A DNA stretch of 64,000 nt from Candidatus Aquiluna sp. XM-24bin5. Lineage in GTDB: Bacteria; Actinomycetota; Actinomycetia; Actinomycetales; Microbacteriaceae. Location of the stretch: positions 274,546 to 338,545 of the forward strand of contig QCWE01000001.1 of assembly GCA_003149555.1 (NCBI GenBank). Direction: 5' to 3'. The notes under the pieces were generated by a model. That model did no database searches, had not been told where the DNA came from, and saw only the letters and a list, made by a program, of their open reading frames with translations. The position numbers and the translations under genes are program-made. Within the stretch, counting starts at the first letter, position 1. Each line of letters starts with the position of its first letter. Shown here piece by piece: positions 51,859-61,850 of the stretch.

Positions 51859-53417
51859 TCCAGGTCGGCATCTCGGAAGACTTCCGGCCACTGGTTGAGC
51901 CTGCAGTCCGTCGTTTGATCGAAGATCAGATCAGTTCGCGACTTGCAGAAAAGGATGACACCATCTGGGGTCCCTTAGCTCAAGAAGAAGCGAGTAAGCG
52001 ACTTGGGTGGGTCAGTTCAGCATCCGACTCTGCCGGTCTTCTAGGAGAGATATTTGCGCTTCGCGACTCGCTCAGGGAAACAGGTATCGATCGGGTAGTC
52101 CTCTGCGGCATGGGAGGCTCCTCCCTTGCTCCCGAGGTCATCTGCAAGAACTCCGGAGTTGACTTGGTTGTGCTGGACGCAACTTCACCCGACCAAGTAG
52201 CTGCGGCACTTACAGATCTCGAGAGAACTGTTGCGGTGGTGTCCTCAAAGTCTGGCTCGACGGTTGAGACAGATAGCCAGAAGAGAGCCTTCGAGAGCGC
52301 CTTTAGCGCAGCTGGCATTGATGCTAGAGAACGAATTGTCATTGTGACTGACCCGGGGTCACCTCTGGAGGTCGCGTCCCGCGAAGCCGGCTATCGAGTC
52401 TTCAACGCTGACCCAACTGTCGGAGGGCGTTATTCGGCTCTTACAGCTTTTGGCCTAGTTCCGGCCGGACTTGCTGGCGCTGACATCTCACAGCTTCTCT
52501 CTAGTGCTGCATCTGCCGCCACCTCACTGCACTACGACTCCGAGGACAACCCCGCGATATGGCTAGCAGCGGCAATGGCAGGCGATAGCGCCAGTTGGGA
52601 CAAGTTCCTGATCGAAAGTGACGCTTACCCAGGGTTTGGTGACTGGGTAGAGCAGTTGGTTGCGGAGAGTACAGGCAAGGAAGGACGCGGTGTACTTCCC
52701 GTGGTCGTCACGAGTTCCGCTCCAGAACTAGCTTCCACACCAGCGGACACTGTAACCATTCGAGCCAAGAACCCAAGCGCGCACTGCAGTTTTGAGGGCG
52801 ACCTCGGTGAACTCTTCCTGCTCTGGGAGTGGGCAACCGCTCTCGCCGGATACCTTTTGGAGATTAACCCGTTTGACCAGCCAAACGTTGAGAGCGCAAA
52901 GGTAGCAGCCCGTGCACTCCTTGATTCTCCCCAGCAAGCCGCTGAGGTTGAGTTTGTGGACCGCGGAATGGCTGTCAGCTCAGCGGGGATCGAAATCGTC
53001 GGCCAGACGGTGGAGGCAGCGCTGGAGCAGCTCATGTCCCTCGCTAATGAGCACAGCTACTTCTCGTTCCATGTCTACCTAAACCGCATGGAATACCCGC
53101 AATTTGAATCCTTGCGAGACATAACTGCAAAGCGCACGGGTCGTCCAACTACTTTTGGGTGGGGCCCAAGGTTCCTCCACTCAACTGGGCAGTATCACAA
53201 GGGCGGTCCGAGTCAGGGGCTGTTCATTCAGATCACCGGTGAAGCTGGCATGGACCTAGAAATCAACGAGCGCCCATTCACATTCGGCGAACTCATCGCG
53301 GCTCAGGCAGCCGGTGATGCCAGAGTTATAGCGGAGAGCGGTGCTCCTGTAGTGTCCATTCACCTATCTGAACCTCTGGGACAACTTGAATTGTTGAAGA
53401 AGATCATCGAGTCGTGA
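51855..53417 (+). CDS. pgi: Glucose-6-phosphate isomerase
   Basis: PGI interconverts glucose-6-phosphate and fructose-6-phosphate. The 520 residues are of the divergent type found next to transaldolase in actinobacteria, where fused Tal-PGI proteins also occur. Sugar-phosphate isomerase features include [15 protein letters not shown] (about 80-94), [15 protein letters not shown] and [14 protein letters not shown]. The C-terminal [20 protein letters not shown] holds the catalytic His and Lys region. It overlaps tal by ATGA and zwf by GTGA. Confidence 0.92.
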   Translation: MIQVGISEDFRPLVEPAVRRLIEDQISSRLAEKDDTIWGPLAQEEASKRLGWVSSASDSAGLLGEIFALRDSLRETGIDRVVLCGMGGSSLAPEVICKNSGVDLVVLDATSPDQVAAALTDLERTVAVVSSKSGSTVETDSQKRAFESAFSAAGIDARERIVIVTDPGSPLEVASREAGYRVFNADPTVGGRYSALTAFGLVPAGLAGADISQLLSSAASAATSLHYDSEDNPAIWLAAAMAGDSASWDKFLIESDAYPGFGDWVEQLVAESTGKEGRGVLPVVVTSSAPELASTPADTVTIRAKNPSAHCSFEGDLGELFLLWEWATALAGYLLEINPFDQPNVESAKVAARALLDSPQQAAEVEFVDRGMAVSSAGIEIVGQTVEAALEQLMSLANEHSYFSFHVYLNRMEYPQFESLRDITAKRTGRPTTFGWGPRFLHSTGQYHKGGPSQGLFIQITGEAGMDLEINERPFTFGELIAAQAAGDARVIAESGAPVVSIHLSEPLGQLELLKKIIES

Positions 53418-54934
53418 GCCCCAACCCACTCAAGAGCACTGAGGACATCAGGCTCCAAAAGATAGCGGGCCCGTCTGGCCTAATAATGTTTGGGGTCACC
53501 GGGGATCTCTCACGAAAGAAGCTGCTTCCTGCAATCTATGACCTGGCCAACCGCGGCTTGCTACCGCCGGCTTTCTCGATTGTTGGGTTTGCAAGACGAG
53601 AGTGGTCTCGAGAAGACTTTGAGAAATTTGTCCACGATGCGGTGAAGCAGTACTCGAGAACTAATTGGTCCGAGTCTGTTTGGGAGCAACTGGTTCGGGG
53701 AATCAGGTTCGTCTCTGGCCAGCATGATGATGAGATCGCTTTTGGGAAACTCAAGCAGGTTGTCGATGAGCTCGACAGCGAGCGGGGCACGGCAGGTAAT
53801 CACACCTTCTACCTCTCTATTCCCCCGAGAGACTTCCCCCTCGTTCTGGGGCAACTGGAGAAGTCCGGCCTCTCGCAGGCTGAAGAGGGTCAGTTTCGGA
53901 GGGTAGTTGTCGAGAAACCATTTGGCAGTGATCTCAAGAGCGCCATCGAGCTCAACGAGGTGGTGGAGAGAGTATTTCCGCCTGACTCGGTATTTCGAAT
54001 CGACCACTATCTCGGCAAGGAAACAGTTCAGAATCTTCTTGCACTTCGTTTCGCAAATCAGCTTTTTGAGCCGATTTGGAGCAGTCAATTCATCGACCAC
54101 GTCCAGATCACAATGGCCGAGGACATCGGCATCGGCGGTCGCGCCGGTTACTACGACGGTATTGGTGCAGCAAGAGATGTGATCCAAAACCACCTCCTTC
54201 AGCTTCTGGCCCTCACGGCAATGGAGAAACCGAGGAGTTTTGATGCTGCAGAGCTCAGAAGCAGTAAGGAGGCTGTCCTAGCAGCCGTGAAGCTGCCAAA
54301 TGATCTTTCAAAGCACACCGCGCACGGTCAATACGTTTCCGGCTGGCAAGGCGGTCAGCAGGTTGCAGGCTACCTCGACGAAGACGGAATCACAGAGGAT
54401 TCAAAAACCGAGACCTACGCCGCGATGAGGCTGGAGGTGGACACACCCAGGTGGCAAGGTGCACCCTTCTACCTTCGAGCGGGCAAGAGGCTGGGCCGCA
54501 GGGTTACTGAGATTGCAGTCGTTTTCAAGCGTCCGGAGCACCAACTCTTCGGCAAGGCCGAGACCGCCCAGCTCGGGGAGAATGCCCTAGTCATCAGGGT
54601 GCAGCCGAATGAGGGTGTGACGATCCGGTTCGGCTCAAAAGTTCCTGGACCAAGCATGCAGGTTCGAGATGTGACAATGGATTTTGGTTATGGTCACGCC
54701 TTCACAGAAGACTCCCCCGAGGCTTATGAGCGTCTCATCCTGGATGTGCTGCTAGGCGAGCCACCCCTCTTTCCTCGTCAACGCGAGGTGGAGCTTTCCT
54801 GGCAAATCCTGGACCCAATTGTCAGGCACTGGGCAACTTCATCCTCACCCGAGAACTATGCGCCAGGTTCGTGGGGTCCAGAGTCTGCTGAGAAAATGCT
54901 TGAACGTGATGGAAGGAGCTGGAGGATACCTTGA
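53414..54934 (+). CDS. zwf: Glucose-6-phosphate 1-dehydrogenase
   Basis: Zwf oxidises glucose-6-phosphate to 6-phosphogluconolactone and makes NADPH. The 506 residues contain the cofactor motif GVTGDLSRKKLLPAIYDLA (about 28-46), the VVEKPFGSDL stretch, and the substrate site RIDHYLGKETVQNLLALRF. A GTG start overlaps pgi as GTGA. OpcA, its allosteric partner, is encoded next. Confidence 0.97.
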   Translation: MSPNPLKSTEDIRLQKIAGPSGLIMFGVTGDLSRKKLLPAIYDLANRGLLPPAFSIVGFARREWSREDFEKFVHDAVKQYSRTNWSESVWEQLVRGIRFVSGQHDDEIAFGKLKQVVDELDSERGTAGNHTFYLSIPPRDFPLVLGQLEKSGLSQAEEGQFRRVVVEKPFGSDLKSAIELNEVVERVFPPDSVFRIDHYLGKETVQNLLALRFANQLFEPIWSSQFIDHVQITMAEDIGIGGRAGYYDGIGAARDVIQNHLLQLLALTAMEKPRSFDAAELRSSKEAVLAAVKLPNDLSKHTAHGQYVSGWQGGQQVAGYLDEDGITEDSKTETYAAMRLEVDTPRWQGAPFYLRAGKRLGRRVTEIAVVFKRPEHQLFGKAETAQLGENALVIRVQPNEGVTIRFGSKVPGPSMQVRDVTMDFGYGHAFTEDSPEAYERLILDVLLGEPPLFPRQREVELSWQILDPIVRHWATSSSPENYAPGSWGPESAEKMLERDGRSWRIP

Positions 54935-55848
54935 TCGTAGATATGCCCAGCACAACCGTCTCAAAGATTGGTAAGCGACTTCAGGAGCTGCGAGAGGCAG
55001 GTGGTGTCGTTGCACTCGGGCGGGTGCTGACACTAATTGTTGAGACTGACCTCCAGAACCTTGAGTCTGCAGTTACCGCTGCAAATGGCGCTTCCAAGCT
55101 GCACCCTTCCCGCATCATCGTCCTAGCAAAAGACCAAAGCAGAGGCGGCACAGATCGTTTGGACGCCGAAATCCGGGTTGGAGGGGATGCCGGGGCGAGC
55201 GAAGTAGTGATCCTAAGAGCCATGGGAAATGCGGCAAGCAATACAGAGTCGCTGGTGTCGGGCCTTATGCTGCCGGATGCGCCAGTTGTTGCATGGTGGC
55301 CCTCGGAGTGCTCTGGCAACCCATCTGAAAGCCCAATTGGGGAGATCGCCTCGAGGCGCATAACGGACGCTTCCTCGCAGCCCGACCCAATGGCCTTCCT
55401 GCAACAACTTGCCACCAACTACACCCCGGGAGATGGAGACATGTCCTGGACCAGGATCACCCTCTGGAGATCCCAATTGGCAGCACTCTTTGATGCTCAC
55501 GGTCACCGCAATGTCGAAAAGGTTGTCGTCTATGGTGCCCTCAGCTCCCCCAGTGCCCATCTGCTGGCAGCTTGGTTGGGGCAGAGTCTTAATGCTAAGA
55601 CTGAGGTGACAGAGGCTCTGGATGGAAAGACCGTCCAAGGGATCGCTGGTGTAATTGTGAAGTTTGATTCCGGAGAACTTCGGATTCTTCGCTCAGGACA
55701 GGTTGCATTGATTTCTCAACCAGATGCACCTGAATCTTCAGTCTTACTCCCCCAAAGAAGCGACATGGACTGCCTAGTGGAAGACATGCGCTATCTCGGA
55801 GAGGACAGCGTCTACGGCAAGGTGCTGACTGGGACTTTGGGTAGCTAA
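54931..55848 (+). CDS. opcA: Glucose-6-phosphate dehydrogenase assembly protein OpcA
   Basis: OpcA is needed for full activity of glucose-6-phosphate dehydrogenase in cyanobacteria and actinobacteria. The 305 residues begin MIVDMPSTTVSKIGKRLQEL, which fits the family N-terminus (MIVDLP-type) and supports the TTG start at 54931 rather than the later ATG. Other conserved stretches are VALGRVLTLIVET, PDAPVVAWWPSECSGNPSE and SWTRITLWRSQLAALFD. It overlaps zwf as TTGA and pgl by one base. Confidence 0.95.
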   Translation: MIVDMPSTTVSKIGKRLQELREAGGVVALGRVLTLIVETDLQNLESAVTAANGASKLHPSRIIVLAKDQSRGGTDRLDAEIRVGGDAGASEVVILRAMGNAASNTESLVSGLMLPDAPVVAWWPSECSGNPSESPIGEIASRRITDASSQPDPMAFLQQLATNYTPGDGDMSWTRITLWRSQLAALFDAHGHRNVEKVVVYGALSSPSAHLLAAWLGQSLNAKTEVTEALDGKTVQGIAGVIVKFDSGELRILRSGQVALISQPDAPESSVLLPQRSDMDCLVEDMRYLGEDSVYGKVLTGTLGS

Positions 55849-56531
55849 TGAACACGAATGTACTTGCAGACCCCGCAGCTCTCATAGCTCAAGCTATCGA
55901 TGACTTTGGAAAACTGGTATCTCGGCTCCGCGAGCAGCAGTCCGAGTTAACTGTGCTGCTGACAGGTGGAACCCTAGGAATCGAATTTGTTGGCGCTCTT
56001 GGTAGATCTTCGATTGAGCTTCAAGGGGTCACTTTTATTTTTGGTGATGAGCGCTATGTTGACGTGGATCACCCAGATCGAAATGAGCTACAGGCTCTGG
56101 ATGTTTTTCCCGAACTGGAAGCTAACCTGCTTCGTTACCCGCAGCCCTCAGGGGGCTTAGATCAAGATGCGGAGCTGTTCAACAGGCGAATTAGTGAGCT
56201 GCTGGGACCGGTGGAAATGCCGCGGAAGCAAATTGATCTCGCAATCCTTGGCATGGGGCCAGATGGTCATATTGCTTCTCTGTTCCCAGGAAGGCTCCAT
56301 GGAAAGGGCTGGATTGTCTCTGAGAGTGATTCACCTAAGCCCCCTAGTCAAAGGTTGAGTTTCAGCTACGAGGCACTCTCTAGTTCCGAGAGAGTGTGGT
56401 TCCTAGTCTCGGGTTCTGCTAAGGCAGACTCGTTGAGGAAAGTTTTTGCTGGTGAGCTCCCTGCGGCAAAGGTGCAGGGACTGGGTGAAACGACCTGGTA
56501 TTTGGATAGCGAAATCAGCGACGCGCTTTAG
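55848..56531 (+). CDS. pgl: 6-phosphogluconolactonase
   Basis: Pgl hydrolyses 6-phosphogluconolactone, the product of Zwf. The 227 residues carry LLTGGTLGIEFVGAL (about 38-52), FIFGDERYVDVDHPDRNELQ (in part: FGDERYVDVDHPDRNE) and LAILGMGPDGHIASLFPG. It is last in the operon; gnd, for the next step, is not in the window. The 3' end overlaps the convergent rbpA-like gene by 17 nt. Confidence 0.94.
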   Translation: MNTNVLADPAALIAQAIDDFGKLVSRLREQQSELTVLLTGGTLGIEFVGALGRSSIELQGVTFIFGDERYVDVDHPDRNELQALDVFPELEANLLRYPQPSGGLDQDAELFNRRISELLGPVEMPRKQIDLAILGMGPDGHIASLFPGRLHGKGWIVSESDSPKPPSQRLSFSYEALSSSERVWFLVSGSAKADSLRKVFAGELPAAKVQGLGETTWYLDSEISDAL

Positions 56532-56892
56532 CAGCGGCAGCCGCTTTTTCTCGACGCTCACGAATTAGCTGAAGCGCTTCATCGAGGATTTGCTTGGCCT
56601 CGGCGTCGGTGCGACGCTCCTTGACGTAGGCGAGATGGGTTTTGTAGGGCTCAATCTTTGCAACCAGTGGCGGATTTGCCTTGTCTCTGCCGGCTGGGAA
56701 ACCGCACGATGGGCAATCAATCTCTTGAGGAATGTCCTCTTCTTCAACGCTTGCTGCGAAAAAGGGGTGGTTTTCGTGCCCATTGGCACAGTAGAAACTG
56801 ATGGTCACCTTATCTACCTGGTGACCGCGATCCTTCTCCCCCATTGGGCCGGCGCCAACCCTCGCACCTCTAATTGATGGTGATGATGACAT
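56515..56892 (-). CDS. Second RbpA-family RNA polymerase-binding protein
   Basis: The 125 residues share the RbpA pattern: N-terminal IRGARVGAGPMGEKDRG, a core with Cys in FYCANGHEN and DCPSCGFPAGRDKANPP, then the basic linker KIEPYKTHLAYVKERR and a C-terminal sigma-binding helix EAKQILDEALQLIRERR. It differs from the RbpA at 16411 in core and linker and ends in an Ala/Lys-rich tail. A paralogue, RbpB, is known in Streptomyces; whether this one is equivalent is unknown. Its start overlaps the secG stop (TAATG). Confidence 0.82.
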   Translation of the reverse strand: MSSSPSIRGARVGAGPMGEKDRGHQVDKVTISFYCANGHENHPFFAASVEEEDIPQEIDCPSCGFPAGRDKANPPLVAKIEPYKTHLAYVKERRTDAEAKQILDEALQLIRERREKAAAAAKARR

Positions 56893-57140
56893 TAGGCCCA
56901 GCCAAATCTCGTAAATAGTCCGAGAACGATGATCACCGTCACCCAGACAAGCCCCAAAATAACGGTGATGCGATTGAGGTTACGCTCAGCAACCCCTGAG
57001 GACTGCATTGAGCTGGTTACACCGCCACCAAACATGTCTGCTACACCGCCACCACGGCCCTTGTGGAGCAGAATCATAAGTATCAGTAGCACGCTGGTGA
57101 TAGCTAGTAGCACCAGCAGGGCTGTTTGTAGAGCGGCCAT
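56892..57140 (-). CDS. secG: Preprotein translocase subunit SecG
   Basis: SecG is a small auxiliary subunit of the SecYEG export channel. The 82 residues have two membrane helices (about 5-23 and 55-76) and the conserved loop HKGRGGGVADMFGGGVTSSM between them. GGAGG upstream of the ATG sets the start. It ends the gap-pgk-tpiA-secG run and is followed by the rbpA-like gene. Confidence 0.95.
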   Translation of the reverse strand: MAALQTALLVLLAITSVLLILMILLHKGRGGGVADMFGGGVTSSMQSSGVAERNLNRITVILGLVWVTVIIVLGLFTRFGWA

Positions 57141-57164
57141 TATTCCTCCGAAAACCTCGTCAAA

Positions 57165-57947
57165 TTATAGAACTATGTGCTTTTTATAGCGGGCAATACC
57201 CGAAAATTCCTCGGCAACCAAAGATGCACCGCCCACTAGCACACCATCAACCTCTTCACTTTGCAAGAACCCGGCAACGTTGTTTGCCTTCACCGAACCT
57301 CCGTAGAGAATCCGAGAATTGGCCGCATCGTCGCCAAATTTCTCCTTCAAGGCCATCCGGATAGCCTTTGATACAGTCTCGGCCTCCTCAGGAGTTGCAA
57401 CCTTGCCGGTTCCGATTGCCCACACGGGCTCATAGGCGATAACGAACTCTCCAAGCGACTCGTGTCCACCCAATGCTGCGAGGGTTTGCTCAACTGGAAC
57501 GGCGCTTTGTCCGCGGGTCTCCAGCTCCTCAAGAGTTTCCCCAACGCAGATCACTGGCACCAGCCCCGACTTGAATGCGGCGGCAACCTTCTTATTCACA
57601 CGATCGTCGTCGTCGCCTGCGAATTGCCTGCGCTCTGAGTGGCCAATTAGCACATACTCGACGTCGAGTTTTTTGAGCATAATTCCCGAAATCTCACCGG
57701 TGTAGGCACCAGACTCGTGCTCGGAGAGATCTTGGGCCCCTAGCTTGACCTCAAACTTCTCGGCGTCAATCAGGGTCTGTGCACTTCTGAGGTGAGTAAA
57801 TGGCGGGAAAATCGCAACCTCGACTTCTTTGTAGTCGTGGTCGGCATCGTTCAAGGTCCAACAAACCTTCTGGATTAGAGCGATCCCCTGGAGGTGGTCC
57901 AGGTTCATCTTCCAGTTGCCTGCAATTAGCGGGGTGCGGTTAGTCAT
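57165..57947 (-). CDS. tpiA: Triosephosphate isomerase
   Basis: TpiA interconverts dihydroxyacetone phosphate and glyceraldehyde-3-phosphate. The 260 residues contain the N-terminal AGNWKMNLD (catalytic Lys), H103 in LIGHSERRQF, and the catalytic E172 in YEPVWAIGTGKVATPEEA. The loop and phosphate-binding GGSVKANN and DGVLVGGASL are complete. It overlaps pgk by 8 nt. Confidence 0.97.
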   Translation of the reverse strand: MTNRTPLIAGNWKMNLDHLQGIALIQKVCWTLNDADHDYKEVEVAIFPPFTHLRSAQTLIDAEKFEVKLGAQDLSEHESGAYTGEISGIMLKKLDVEYVLIGHSERRQFAGDDDDRVNKKVAAAFKSGLVPVICVGETLEELETRGQSAVPVEQTLAALGGHESLGEFVIAYEPVWAIGTGKVATPEEAETVSKAIRMALKEKFGDDAANSRILYGGSVKANNVAGFLQSEEVDGVLVGGASLVAEEFSGIARYKKHIVL

Positions 57948-59147
57948 CTAGGACCTCCAGTCCGGGTAGGGCCTTGCCCTCTAGATACTCAAGGCTAGCT
58001 CCGCCTCCGGTTGAGATGTGACCGAAGGCTTCCTCTGAAAAACCAAGCGCTCTTACAGCAGATGCAGAATCACCGCCGCCAACCACTGATAATCCATCCA
58101 TCGCGGTTAGAGCCTGCGCTACCGCCCTGGTGCCGTGCGAGAAGTTCTCAAACTCAAAGACTCCCATCGGCCCGTTCCAGAAGACTGTCTTAGAAGCTGC
58201 TATTACGGAGGCTAAGTCCTTCGCGGACTCGGGTCCGATGTCCAGTCCAATCCCGGCCGAACCAAACTTGGAGTTGGCAATTTGATCAGCTGCGACAACC
58301 TCGTGCTCAGCGTCTTTGCTAAAGCCACTTGCGACGACGATGTCCGAAGGAAGCACTATCTCAACACCAAGACTCTCAGCCTGAGCGAAAAAACCTTTGA
58401 CGGTGTCAATCTGGTCAGCCTCAAGCAGACTGGAGGCCACATCGTGCCCCTTCGCCGCGAGAAGTGTGAAGACCATTCCTCCGCCCACCAGAAGCTTGTC
58501 GACCCGCGGTAGCAGATTCTCGATCACAGCAAGCTTGTCGGAGACCTTTGAGCCGCCTAGAACAACTGCATAAGGTCGCTGGGGGTTCGCCGTCAATGAC
58601 TGGAGAACCTCGACTTCGCGCTCAACCAGAAGCCCCGCGTAGCTTGGAAGTAGCTCTGCCAGCTCGTAAACACTCGCTTGCTTCCGGTGAACCACGCCAA
58701 AGCCGTCACTCACTAGAACATCACCAAGCTCCGAGAGTTGCTTTGCAAATTCCGAACGTTCGGCTGAGTCTTTGGAGGTCTCGAGCGGGCTGAATCGCAG
58801 ATTCTCCAAGAGCGCAACGCCGCCGTCCTCTAGGACTTTGGATGCAGCTTTGGCCTGCGAACCAATTGTGTCGCTGGCAAAAATCACGGGTTGACCCAAT
58901 AGTTCCTCGAGACGCTGTGCGACCGGCGCTAAAGAGTACTCCGGTTTTACTTCACCATCTGGCCTACCCAGGTGTGAACAAGCGATCACTCTGGCGCCAG
59001 AGTCGATGAGGTGACGAATGGTCGGTAGAGCGGCTCGAATCCTGCCATCGTCGACAATCTGACCTGAATCTAGCGGGACATTGAAATCACATCGCAGGAT
59101 TACTCGCTTGCCGCTTAGGTCATTTAGCGAGCTGATGGATCTGAGCA

Positions 59148-59148
<1 letters not shown>
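57940..59148 (-). CDS. pgk: Phosphoglycerate kinase
   Basis: Pgk makes ATP from 1,3-bisphosphoglycerate. The 402 residues show the N-terminal RVILRCDFNVPLDSGQIVDD (substrate Asp and Asn), CSHLGRPDGEVKPEYSLAP, the hinge region AVVLGGSKVSDKL, and the nucleotide site VFWNGPMGVFEFENF plus VVGGGDSASAV. It overlaps gap by one base and tpiA by 8 nt, so the three genes are tightly coupled. Confidence 0.97.
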
Positions 59149-60167
<1,019 letters not shown>

Positions 60168-60176
60168 TTATTGAAC

Positions 60177-60209
60177 AAAAAGCCCCGCGCACCTTTGGGC
60201 GGACCGCCC
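60177..60209 (-). terminator. Weak candidate terminator between sodA and gap
   Basis: On the minus strand a GGGCGG-T-CCGCCC inverted repeat (60209-60197) starts at the sodA stop, and a 4-bp GCCC/GGGC stem (60200-60182) runs into TTTTT (60181-60177). The two alternative hairpins share bases, and neither is strong. Confidence 0.4.
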
Positions 60210-60826
60210 TAGCCTAGCAGTAGAGACTTTGAGTGCACCGAAACCGAGCCGAATCGGCTAGCAACGTCTTCCCAGTTCACAATGTTCCAAAATGCCTTCA
60301 CGTAGTCGGCTTTTACGTTCTGGTAGTCGAGGTAGAACGCGTGCTCCCACATGTCGAGCATCAGCAGAGGGATGTTACCCATCGCTAGGTTGCCCTGCTG
60401 GTCATAGAGCTGACCAATGATCATTCTGTTGCCCAGAGCGTCCCAGGCGAGATATGCCCAGCCCGATCCCTGAATTCCCATGGCGGCTGCGGAGAAGTGG
60501 CTCTTGAAGGCTTCAAAAGAGCCAAAGTACTCGTTTATCGCGGCTGCAAGTTCACCCTCTGGGGCTTGAGAGGACGGGCTTAGGTTCTTCCAGAAAATGC
60601 TGTGATTGACGTGACCTCCGAGGTTGAATGCGAGATCCTTCTGTAGCTTGGGGAGAGTGGCGAAGTTATCTTCACTTCTCGCCTTTTCCATGGCCTCGAG
60701 TGCTGCGTTAGCTCCAGTCACATAGGCCTGGTGGTGCTTTGAGTGATGCAGCTCCATAATTCGGGCAGAGATGTGTGGCTCGAGTGCTGAGTAGTCGTAG
60801 TTGAGTTCTGGAAGCTGGTAGGTCAT
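60209..60826 (-). CDS. sodA: Superoxide dismutase (Mn/Fe)
   Basis: The enzyme dismutates superoxide with one Mn or Fe ion. The 205 residues have the four metal ligands of the family: His in MELHHSKHHQAYV, His in NLGGHVNHSIFW, and Asp and His in LDMWEHAFYLDYQN. GGHVNHSIFW and AYLAWDALGNRM suggest the Mn-type, though metal choice is uncertain from sequence. AGAAGGAG precedes the ATG. CTTAGTTCTAAG (60844-60855), a near palindrome, lies just upstream. Confidence 0.95.
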   Translation of the reverse strand: MTYQLPELNYDYSALEPHISARIMELHHSKHHQAYVTGANAALEAMEKARSEDNFATLPKLQKDLAFNLGGHVNHSIFWKNLSPSSQAPEGELAAAINEYFGSFEAFKSHFSAAAMGIQGSGWAYLAWDALGNRMIIGQLYDQQGNLAMGNIPLLMLDMWEHAFYLDYQNVKADYVKAFWNIVNWEDVASRFGSVSVHSKSLLLG

Positions 60827-60870
60827 GGTTTCTCCTTCTGGTACTTAGTTCTAAGCGCTGTAAGGCGCGA

Positions 60871-61848
60871 TTATTCCTCGAGCAGGTCTGCAATTACCGA
60901 TTCTGTGTCCGGAATACCAAGGTCAGCAGCCCGACGATCTGCGGTCGCCAGTAGCCTACGGATTCTTCCCGCGACGGCGTCCTTTGTCATGGGAGGCTCC
61001 GCGAGTCTTCCAAGTTCATCGAGCGAAGCATCCTTGTGCTTCAGCCTCAGCTCGCCTGCGTACTTGAGATGTTCCGGCGCATCCGCTCCAAGAATTTCTA
61101 GAGCTCGCTGCACCCGCGCACTGGCGGCGACTGCCGCTTGGGCGCTGCGTCTGAGGTTCGCATCGTCAAAATTTGCGAGACGATTTGCTGCACCCCTTAC
61201 TTCCCTGCGGTTTCGAAGTTCTTCCCACTTATCAACCTGATCCACGCAACCCATTTGCCTCAGCAGTTCGGTGATGCCCTCCCCATCGCGAACGACCACC
61301 CTGAAGACATTTCGAACCTCACGCGCCTTCGCGTTTACTCCAAGGCGACGAGCGACTCCCACGAGAGCCATTGCCGATTCGTTACCCGGAGCGGTTACCT
61401 CAAGAGATGTCGACCTGCCGGGGTCGGTCAGAGTTCCATGAGCCAAGAATGCGCCCCTCCAAATGGCCCGAGCCTCATCCATCGTGGAGGAAACAAGGGT
61501 TGCGGGAAGTCCGCGCACTGGCCGACCGCGGTTGTCGATAAGTCCCGTCTGTCGCGCCAGCAATTCCCCGTCCCGAAGAACCCTGATTTGATATCCACTC
61601 TGCTTTCTAAGGCCGCCTGCAGATACCACGCTCAATTCGGCCTGAATCCCGTAGAGCTCCGCTATTGCGCGAGTCATCCTCCGGGCAAGGGTTGCGGAGT
61701 CGAGTTCAACCTCGATCGCAATGCGACCAGAAATCAGGTGAAGACCGCCGCAAAACCGAAGAATAGTCGCCAGTTCCGCAGCACGTACAAGGCTGTTGCC
61801 GGTGGGAACTCTTGCCAGTTCGTCCTTTATTGCCGCTGTCAGGGCCAC
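60871..61848 (-). CDS. whiA: DNA-binding protein WhiA
   Basis: WhiA is a conserved Gram-positive regulator; it controls sporulation septation in Streptomyces and is linked to cell division elsewhere. The 325 residues combine an N-terminal domain, a LAGLIDADG-like fold without catalytic residues ([20 protein letters not shown], about 140-160) and a C-terminal helix-turn-helix ([22 protein letters not shown]). The GTG start has GGGAG upstream. It is 2 nt after rapZ; the yvcK gene normally between them is absent. Confidence 0.95.
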   Translation of the reverse strand: MALTAAIKDELARVPTGNSLVRAAELATILRFCGGLHLISGRIAIEVELDSATLARRMTRAIAELYGIQAELSVVSAGGLRKQSGYQIRVLRDGELLARQTGLIDNRGRPVRGLPATLVSSTMDEARAIWRGAFLAHGTLTDPGRSTSLEVTAPGNESAMALVGVARRLGVNAKAREVRNVFRVVVRDGEGITELLRQMGCVDQVDKWEELRNRREVRGAANRLANFDDANLRRSAQAAVAASARVQRALEILGADAPEHLKYAGELRLKHKDASLDELGRLAEPPMTKDAVAGRIRRLLATADRRAADLGIPDTESVIADLLEE

Positions 61849-61850
61849 TC

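Noticed and set aside
60871..61848. Homing endonuclease in whiA
   Set aside because: WhiA normally contains a catalytically dead LAGLIDADG-like fold; there is no inserted element.
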